Below the pieces are notes generated by a model. That model was not told where the DNA came from and did not search any database. It saw nothing but the letters and a program-made list of their open reading frames with translations. 64,000 bases of DNA from Falciphora oryzae (lineage: Eukaryota; Ascomycota; Sordariomycetes; Magnaporthales; Magnaporthaceae), in NCBI GenBank assembly GCA_000733355.1, contig JNVV01000018.1:1-64000 (forward strand). Reading direction: 5' to 3'. Positions 56,508 through 64,000 of this stretch are shown here, one piece after another (positions within the stretch are counted from its first letter, which is position 1; each line of letters opens with the position of its first letter). A program made the position numbers and the translations under genes.

Positions 56508-57648
56508 CTAGTACTCGTAGCACATGAGGCTGTCCTTGGTCGTCATGGCCTCGGACACTTTGATGTCAGCCGCCATACCCATGTACGGCATCAGGTCGTC
56601 GAGCGTGGCCGGCGGCGACACGACACCGTCATCCAGCTGGACCTGGTTGCCCGAGTAGTCCACATCGCGGGCCGTGGGGTCCTCCTTCTGCCACAGCGCC
56701 CACAGGCGGTCGATCTGGATGTGGTGCGCAAAGAAGATGGGGTCGTTCGGGCTGCTCGACGGGCTCATGTCGCCGCCGACGGCGCTGTGGATGGCGCCGT
56801 GGGGCCCGCTCTCGAGCGCGCGGCGGACCTCGTCGTAGGTCTTGGAGGTGTTGATCTTGGCCACGACCGCGGGCGCGTACTCGCCCGGCATCATGTCGCC
56901 GGGCCGGTCGGTGCCGTTGTTGAAGCTGTGCGACAGGCAGTGCGGCTGGTGCTTGGTGCCGTAGTAGCTGACGTTGAAGCCCTTGAAGGGCCCCTGGGTG
57001 ATGCAGTTGAACTCGTCCCGGCCCATCGACTGGTTCGAGGGCCCGTTGCCGCCGAAGCCACGGACGGGGTCGAACATGGAGGCGTGGGGCACGTCGGCCA
57101 CGTCGAGGGTCCAGTCCCAGTAGCTGGTTGGTTATGTATGCGCTGGTCAGCTGCTTTCACGCTTGAGGTTGTTGGGAATGCCAAGAAGCAGAGTACTCAC
57201 GCCATGGGGCCGGTGTAGCCGCACTTCCGGAGCTGGTTCTCGTACAACTGGACAAAGTACCTGTGCCAAGGGAGGAACTGGGCAACAAAGTGGACTGCGG
57301 ACATTGTTAGCCGGGCTGTTGTTCCACATTTTCAGACCGCTAACTGGGTAGGGCAGGTTTTCACGGGGTCCGCTTTCGGCAACGCAACAGTGCTACACAT
57401 ACTCTTCTTGTCCAGGTGGACATGGACGTAGACAAAGTCGTCGTAGAGGGTCGTTGTCAGGTTCTGCCCGAGCTCCAAGGGCTTGATGGCGAGGCAGCGG
57501 ACCGCATCGGTGTACTGCTTCTGGACCGCGGCGTTCAGGGTGCGCCAGTCGACGCGCTTTTGCGGCTCGTGCAACCGCCGCCCTGCTGCCGGGGAATGAG
57601 GCCGGCGAGAGCAAGGGTGGGGAACACAAAGACGGAAGAGAAACGCAT
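56508..57648 (-). CDS. Tyrosinase-like type-3 copper protein, one-base frameshift near the N-terminus
   Basis: Exons 57648-57403, 57294-57201 and 57123-56508 (introns of 108 and 77 bp). A signal peptide (MRFSSVFVFPTLALAGLIPR) leads to GGGCT, where the frame is lost: the next family block, EPQKRVDWRTLN, lies in another frame, as if one base were missing near 57573. After it, frame holds to the TAG at 56508. Copper-A side: DFVYVHVHLDKK and IHFVAQFLPWHRYFVQLYE, then CGYTGPMAYWDW. Copper-B side: HGAIHSAVGGDM and DPIFFAHHIQIDRLW. With one base added the length would be 318 residues, normal for short secreted fungal tyrosinases that oxidise phenols. The break may be a sequencing error or real inactivation. 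It converges on the ABC transporter, 193 bp apart. Confidence 0.85.
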
Positions 57649-58469
57649 CTTGCCGATGTAAGATTGGGAATGTCTAGAGCTTGGAAAACGAGCGGAAGAG
57701 TGGTACTCTTTACCAGACAGAGATGGAAGCGAGTGTCACCGAAGGCGCCGGATCAAACGAGGGGAGTAATAGCAAGAGAGGAGAGAAGGTAGGTATGGAA
57801 ATGTTGGAGTGAAGGAAGCTGTAGAAGCGAAAGAAGCTGTAGAAGCGAAAGAAAGGAAGGTGGCTAGCCTGGGGGCCTCTTCTCAGGCTGATGACTTCAG
57901 GATCACACAAAGCATTATATACGAGTCCAAGAAGGTATCGCGACACAGCCTCGCGGTTCGCTTTACACCGCTGCGTTGGAGTGTTTGCCATCAACTCCAC
58001 GTCCCAGGGGCCGCCCAGCTTACCCACAGCAGACCAGGGCGCTGAGAGCCAATCTTTGCCCCCGATTTGCTGCGCGTGTGCTGTAAGGTTTCGTGCTTTT
58101 TCCAAAGCAGAAGCGGCCTGCACAAGAACCTTCGCGATCCCCGAGCGGTGTAACTGGATTTCCCTGGCCCCACAAGCAGCTCCCAGCAGCCGACCTCGGC
58201 CACTCCAAATATTCCCGACATATTCCCGAACACACCAAACCTCATGCTTTGCACGACGCAAGCGGCTCCGGAACAAGCCTGGTTTAGCTCCTCGCCTTCG
58301 TGATGCGACGTGCCGAACTGCACGCCAAACGACCGGCGGCCCACCGCGTCGAGGCAGCACCAGATAACGTCGACGAGAGCAGAACCTGCCAGGCCCCTGA
58401 GCTCGTCACCCCATTTTCCCTCAACGTCATCTCTAATCCTTTTTTGATATCCTTACTACCGTTTCAAAA
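57649..58469. other. Intergenic, tyrosinase promoter side
   Basis: CT-rich on the minus strand and with TATATAAT (minus strand, about 57912-57920) some 265 bp before the tyrosinase ATG. Overlapping open frames of up to 216 codons on the minus strand have no domain and are taken as chance. Confidence 0.45.
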
Positions 58470-60226
58470 GTCTTCCTCTTCCCCCTCTCAGCCTCGAGCA
58501 ACGGCCGCCAAGACGCGACCTCGAGCAGGACCATGCCGAGGCTATACAACTCCGCGGTCTTGCCCCACGGCCTGGGTTTCATACGAGGCTACCGGATCAG
58601 GGAGGGGTGGCGGTAGATGTCCGTCCCGGCAATATCCCAGACAATGGGCGACTCGATGGACGTGCCGCTTGACAGTCTGCTATGCTGGAACTCGCAGACA
58701 CATGGGGAAGTAACGTCCGACGACATCAAGCCCCCGCTCGGCGCAGGAGGCCACTTGCCGGGCCCTAAAAGCACGTTGCGGCTGCGCAGGACTTGTGGAT
58801 CCAGTTAGACGTGTCTAGGAGCTACACGGCCGAGGCCAGCTTGTACGCCAGCAGGAGGCGGTCGCCCAGTGGCGGACGAGACCCATCCTTCTCGGCTGCG
58901 TCCAGCAAGTCCCGCAAGGAAGTTGGCATTTGCTTAATTTCGGATACAGGCGGAGGCGGTAGACGAAACCGATGCGCCGCTCGTCCTCTGACCCTCGCTT
59001 CTTTTCATTATGCTTGTCTTCGGACTCCTTGGACTTGGGCCTGTCCTCGTGTAGGCCCAGGCACTCGTACCTGCAGAATTCGGCCGGCCCCGTGTAACAG
59101 AGCAGCGTGCAAGCGCCTCGATACGGGCGAGAACCGCCGCCTTGCTTCGATCTATTACGGCGTCGATTGGTTTCCATTCCACAAGCACTGGCACCTCTAT
59201 GCCGTCCTTATCCCGGTACTCGCCTGTGCAACGCCACGTCACCTCTTCGCCGGTAGGGTGGTCGTAGTCGTGGGCTTCAAAGCCCTCCAGCTTGCCGTTG
59301 CCGATGTAGGTGACTCCTTTCGCACTGTCCGCAAACCCTTTGGCCTGAATGGCCTTGACCTGGGCCAGCACTTGACGAGCGTGATGGCATCCGGCGCGCA
59401 TCGTCACCAGCATCCATAACACCGGGCAAGTCCGTGGCTGCAAGGCTCCCCTTAATGCCTTCCGTTACACCACTTGTGACCTCCTTGATGATGTGCTCCA
59501 CCTTAATGTGGCCCTCAATGCCTGAGGCTATAGAGTTTCTGACCCCGGCTAGCACAGCCGCTGCAATTTGCGCTTCGTTGACTTCCTTGGGCCTCACGCG
59601 AGCCGAGAGAAGTCATCTAGCTCCTTGAGCACCCCGCCCATGATTCGGGTGGCCCTGTCCTCACCCCCAATCTTGACGAGCCCCGAGAGGTCGCCGTTGA
59701 GCTGCGCCAGCTCGTTGACTAGCTTCTGGAACTCATCCTTGTGGGAAAGGCACCAGCGAAGCCTCTGCCGAAAGTTGCTGGGCTTCCGCTACTCCGCGTC
59801 CCGCAGCGTCTTGGCCAAGGGCCGCCGCATGGAGGGTTATAGAGTCGCTAGGGCTACTACGCGCCGGTGTCTTCAGGGGCTCATCAGCCAGTTCGTGCTT
59901 GTTGAGAAACTTGGCCGCGGCGAACTGGGTGCTTGCGCCGGACCTCGTCCATGCGCTCCGGGAACATCTTCTGGATCTCGCGCGGTTTCTGGATCAGGAT
60001 GCAGCCGCCACCCGCCTCTCTACTTTGCGGATCCGGCTCGTCAATCTTGCAGTGCCGGTCCAGCTGCTAGACCGGAAGCCCCCGAAGTGATAGCGCAGGC
60101 CCAGGCACTGAAGCTCCGTGTCCTCGAGAAGAGGTCGGAAAGCACGTTGTAACCATCCACGGTGCCCTGGAAGGCGAACAGGAGGCCCGCCGCCCCCAGC
60201 GCTGTGCCCACGATAAACTCCGTCAT
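58470..60226 (-). pseudogene. HeLo domain plus protein-kinase-like gene, multiply frameshifted
   Basis: ATG at 60226 opens a HeLo (HET-S N-terminal, prion-inhibition) domain: FIVGTALGAAGLLFAFQGTV and YNVLSDLFSR; the expected continuation, DTELQCLGLRYH, is one frame away. Pieces of the rest follow in changing frames: FAAAKFLNKHELADEPLKTP; AQIAAAVLAGVRNSIASGIE; LVEWKPIDAVIDRSKAAVLA with IEALARL; PAEFCRYECLGLHED; and, at 58480-58775, RNVLLGPGKW, DIYRHPSLIR and ELYSLGMVLLEVASWRPLLE, which are kinase C-lobe blocks. The order HeLo then kinase-like is known from fungal cell-death proteins. At least four frame changes and several stops make it a pseudogene, and the end of the kinase lobe is missing. 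Confidence 0.65.
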
Positions 60227-61734
60227 TTTTGTGGATTGCTGCTACCTGTGTAGGTGTTCTCGATGCAAGCTGACCATATCCTCGTGGTTGAAGTACCGGG
60301 ATATCCCAGCCTGGCCAGCTTAGCTACCCCGCCAGCAAAAGTCCGGCGGGGCTCCAAGATCCGTTCAACCTGGATGTCTGCTGATCATCTCCCGAATCAA
60401 GCTGGCGCGCCATCCACGTGATATCACAATTGCATTTCCGAAATGCACAGCCCACTATATTTGTGACTTAGCGAGTATCTTGAACTAAAACATAGAGCTT
60501 TGAGCGTGTTAGTGTCCAGATAATTTTTAAGGTAAATAGCTAGCCGAAATTTAGCTCAGCCCGGCAGCAGGACCTTTGGCAGCTTAGCCTCCACTACTAT
60601 TGCCCCTATCTTTCCATCAAAGCATAGAAATTTTGGGCACACCAATACTGCGAGGGAACTATGCACAGGTTGTGACGGCTGCTCCACGGACGACTTGAAA
60701 TTGTGAGGAGTGTTCAGTGTTGACAGCGCCAGAATTATTAGTACGTCGCCCGGGGGCGTCTTCAGCCCTTTCCAACGGACTCAGTTCCGCGACCGAAGCC
60801 AAAGTAGCAGAAAGGAGTACAAGGCTACATCTCATGCAAGTCTTCGGATGCTGTTGGTGGAGGTGCGGCTACATCGTGAATGCTTGGAGTGAGATATTGA
60901 CGCGCCAAGGAACCCTGCAGGGTTCAGTGTAACCAAGCCCAGATCGCCTAGTTCTCGCCTGCCTAAAGTGGGCGACTGCTTCGTAGCTGGCTCAGAGAAA
61001 TTCACCCCCGCTTATGCTCGCTCAGCCGCAGTGTGACGCCGCCGAAACCTAATGCAGCCAACGTATATGCAGAAGGCTATTCGGAGGCATGTTATTGTAA
61101 TCCAAGGCCGCGCCGGCAACCGACTGCACACAAACAAGTAAAATTACCAAAGAAAGATACGCAATGGTCGTATTGTTCCCTAGTGCTTACTATATTGGAT
61201 TCTTGGCACCGCGAGCACGGGCGCGGTCCCGGCTGGACATACCTCTCGTCTGGATAATATTGAGAGCTGGACACGATGGGTACCGTAGCCCTGCAGGATT
61301 CATTGCCTACCTAGCGTCTTCGAATAGTCCGTTTTCAACACCGACTGTCTCTACTCTTTGGTCACGTTTGCACATCGAGTCGATTTCCGGTCCAAGGCGT
61401 GTGCTCAGCTGTGGTTGAGGCCTGTGAATGGAGTCGTATCCGAGTTCGACGAGGTTGTTCGGAGAAAATCATGCATATATACGGCGTGAGAGGCAAATAT
61501 TGGCCCTTGCCAAGCAAGATGACACCCGATTCGTGATGGTTACAGCTCAGGGGCGAAAGGAGAGGGCATCAAGCACGGTGACACCTGATTATTGTGTGTG
61601 AGGTGAATACGAACGCGACCCTATCGTGAAGACTCAGGTCAGCTCGAACGACGAGTACCATAGTATGGCCATTCCGAGCTGAAAGACTTGGTGCACCAAG
61701 ATGGACGGATTGATGAGATACTAGGCTAGAATAT
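60227..61734. other. Gene-free stretch
   Basis: No coding region supported. AT-richer than its surroundings between 60.4 and 60.7 kb. Two related segments at 61519-61537 and 61577-61595 (both containing TGACACC-GATT) form an imperfect direct repeat upstream of the secreted protein gene. Confidence 0.4.
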
Positions 61735-61744
61735 CTATAAAAGA
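61735..61744 (+). promoter_or_regulatory. TATA box of the secreted protein gene
   Basis: CTATAAAAGA, 150 bp before the ATG at 61895. Confidence 0.5.
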
Positions 61745-61894
61745 TGCACGATCCCCTCGAACATCACGACCGAGATTAGAAGCAGAGCAGCAGAGCACAG
61801 AAGCCAGCCTCCCAGCAGATCTCAAGAGAAACTCATCCTTCCAGCTTCCCCCAAAGCCCACCCCAGCCCCCAGGCCGAAACCCCCAAGCCCAAG

Positions 61895-62463
61895 ATGCAC
61901 TTCTCCCAGGTCGCCTCCACCATGCTGGCCCTCGGCGCCGGCCTCGCGTCCGCCGTCGACCTGCGCCTGTACTACTCCAACAACTGCAGCGGCAACTACC
62001 TGGTGTGCACCAACCTCGGCGCCAACGTCTGCTGCACGGGCACCTCGGTCAGCCTCTACTGGGTCGTCAACCGCTCCATCGACGCGCGCGGCTACGCCGG
62101 CGGCAACTGCGGCGAGCTCCGCAGCACCCGCCGCACCAGCTCCAGCTTCTGCATGCCTAACACGGGGCCCGTCTACACGGGCGGCCGCTGGGTCGTGCCC
62201 ACGAGCCTGCGCGTGCGCGAGGACGTGTGCGCCGCGTCCGGCCAGAAGTGCGCGTCCACGCAGAGCCCCGACACCCTGGTCCTCGCCGACGGGTCACAGT
62301 TCAAGATTGCGGACCTCGAGAAGGGCAAGCTTGAGCAACTGGTGAGTAGCAGCCCTCCCCCCTCTCTCTCCCCCATCCGTGCTTTGTCACGATGTTGTGA
62401 CCATGTTCAGCTGGCTAACCCTTTGTCCTTTAGTACGAAACCTTTGACACCTCTCCTAACCCC

Positions 62464-62494
<31 letters not shown>

Positions 62495-62664
62495 GCCTTC
62501 CCCTTCCCGATCCGGTTTACCCGCCCTCCTACCGTGCTGCCCGTGGGACATGATCCGCTAACCAAAACGTCTCGCCGCAACTTTTTAGCCTCGCCATCGC
62601 CGAGACCGTGTCGACTGCCAAGGACGTCCCCGAGGAATTCAAGACTCTGCAGATCAGCGCCTAA
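61895..62664 (+). CDS. Small secreted eight-cysteine protein
   Basis: Exon 1 (61895-62341) is well supported: a signal peptide (MHFSQVASTMLALGAGLASA) and a mature part with eight Cys, including an adjacent pair (NVCC), and the blocks LRLYYSNNCSGNYLVC and NRSIDARGYAGGNCGEL. It ends at a GTGAGT donor. A GCTAACC branch and TTTAG acceptor at 62414-62433 give a probable exon 2 (TAC GAA ACC TTT...) that runs into a 29-A tract. A further GCTAACC branch and TTTTTAG acceptor (to 62591) precede a frame ending VPEEFKTLQISA and TAA at 62664, a natural C-terminus. The donor of the second intron could not be fixed, so the 3' structure is uncertain. Predicted extracellular, possibly effector-like; no known domain recognised. 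Confidence 0.65.
62466..62494 (+). repeat. Poly-A tract of 29 bases
   Basis: An uninterrupted A-run in the 3' part of the secreted protein gene. Its length may be unreliable in assembly. Confidence 0.9.
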
Positions 62665-64000
62665 ACGCTTGTCACGGACACGAAAACTTGCTACTGAGGG
62701 CGGTCACGTAATTTTGGGATGTAGGATGTGGCGCATGCTGTCATCCGGGGGCCCGGCCTTTTAGCCCCTGTGGCCGCCTCCTGGATCCTGTTGTAGGTGG
62801 ACGGGGAGAACAGATTTTGGACTTGTCACGCTCCTTCTAATGGCTTCGATTCTTCGGAGGCTCTTGCAGTGGGCTCCTTTGTCTATTGTAGGAGGCGTCG
62901 TCAAGGACCTCTGCTATGGTAGACATTGTATCAAGCAATTATTTCCTCGAGCATCTGATGTGTGGTCATGATAGTGTTCATCACATGATAAGCACGTGAC
63001 ACCCTCCCTCGGCAATCGCCGGGTGGATCTTTTCTTTTTTTTTTTTTTCGCCTCCCTCCCTTCTTCCAGGTAATTTCTTCTGCAACCCCATTGCACCATC
63101 TCCCTCGTGCCTACCGGCTGGGGTCGCATCATTATATATCAGCGTGATACCCCCTCCTTCATCTAACCCTGTCACATTAGCCCGACGCGCAAAAACCCGA
63201 TTCTGGGGATGGGTTTTCGAGCCCACACACGTGTTTGCCCGTCACGACCCAACGGGGAGGCCCGCCCGGGCATCAACCCACAGGCCGTCGGGTTGGGCAT
63301 TCCCTCGTTTCCCCGCAATCGTAAAAAAAAAAATCAAAAAAATCACGCGAACTTCATCTACCGTAGATGGAATGACGACGACGAGCAAGCGAACTTTGTT
63401 TCGCTTTGCTTTTCGTACCTGCATCCCTGCCCAGGTCTCGTGTGTGCGTGCGCGCGCGTGTGTGTAGCATTTGCCCGACTGGGTAGGGATTTATTTTCTC
63501 ACGTTGCCCAATGTCGTTTGCGTGCGCCTTGGAATTCCGGAAAACCCAATTCACCACCTGGATAGGTGGTAGGGCATTTGTGAGAAACGCAGGGCGGTAG
63601 AAACGATTGGCTGGGAGACCGCCGCGGCCGGGTGTAGACGACAGCCCTCCTCGGCCCAAGCACATCAGTCCAATATCCGTCGTGTGCGGTCAAAATTCAC
63701 CTCGCTGCTTTCTCCCCTTGGCCGTCGGTCAACTTGCATACCCGGTCCGCTTTTTGCCATCCCCGGGCCCTCTGGATGGAAACCTTGGCGGTTGCCGGAT
63801 GCCGGGCTCCAGCCGAGCTACGTGGGTTCCGATGGGTCGGATCCCATCTCGCCAACCACAATCTAGTGCACACGTGTGACAAACAAAAACAGACAAGCCC
63901 TGGGGTCTCTCGCCCCAAATGTCAGATCATTATTCTTCCCGTCTCACCAAGATCTGTAGCCCACAATCGCCGGAGTCTAGACCGACTCGCCAGACCGGGG
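62665..64000. other. Gene-free end of window
   Basis: 3' flank of the secreted protein gene and further sequence with short overlapping frames only. Nothing can be supported. Confidence 0.4.

Noticed and set aside
57710..58360. 216-codon minus-strand frame
   Set aside because: Ends in low-complexity Phe/Leu/Ser runs from a CT-rich promoter, has no domain, and overlaps open frames in other phases. It is likely tyrosinase upstream sequence.

Overview
The window is nuclear DNA of a filamentous ascomycete (Pezizomycotina, probably a sordariomycete; the class is an inference). The grounds are short 62-108 bp introns with GT...CTNAC...AG signals, a chromodomain-type gypsy retroelement, Fot1/pogo and Harbinger transposons carrying RIP-like C-to-T/G-to-A nonsense mutations, fungal NACHT and HeLo proteins, a fungal extracellular-siderophore-type NRPS and a proteinase K family protease.

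Bases 1 to about 16.6 kb are a nest of degenerate transposons. In order they are: a gypsy chromovirus cut by the window edge and ending in an LTR (4850-5219); a second gag-like region; two pogo elements of exactly 1,860 bp in opposite orientation (7687-9546 and 11004-12863); another LTR (13605-13778); and a Harbinger transposase fragment. Then comes the minus-strand Myb/SANT-like ORF typical of Harbinger elements, itself interrupted by a 147-bp solo LTR with CAAAT target duplications. Between 16.7 and 18.8 kb lie a truncated, frameshifted NACHT gene and, head to head with it, a subtilase C-terminal remnant. A 232-bp Tourist/Harbinger-type MITE sits at 19348-19579.

From 23.9 kb the sequence is mostly gene-bearing and free of obvious RIP damage. 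It holds a secreted subtilisin (5 exons), two minus-strand single-pass membrane proteins sharing a cytoplasmic motif (one with about eight 61-residue repeats and an assembly gap), an ISG12/IFI6-like small membrane protein, and a 1,218-residue minus-strand protein combining zinc-binding segments, a P-loop GTPase-like domain and a patatin-like domain that has lost its catalytic residues.

Bases 43.3-56.3 kb look like an extracellular siderophore locus. An NRPS with the SidD/NPS6 layout (A-T-C-degenerate A-T-C, 2,069 aa) is divergently transcribed from an ABC-B full transporter, and their shared 2.4-kb promoter has two perfect ATCTGATAA sites, the consensus reported for the iron-responsive GATA repressors SreA/Sre1. 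A tyrosinase-like gene (one-base frameshift) converges on the transporter. Beyond it are a decayed HeLo-plus-kinase pseudogene of the fungal cell-death type and, at 61.9 kb, a secreted eight-cysteine protein.

All exon boundaries were read by eye from splice signals and reading frame. No homology search was run, so family names rest on recognised motifs.
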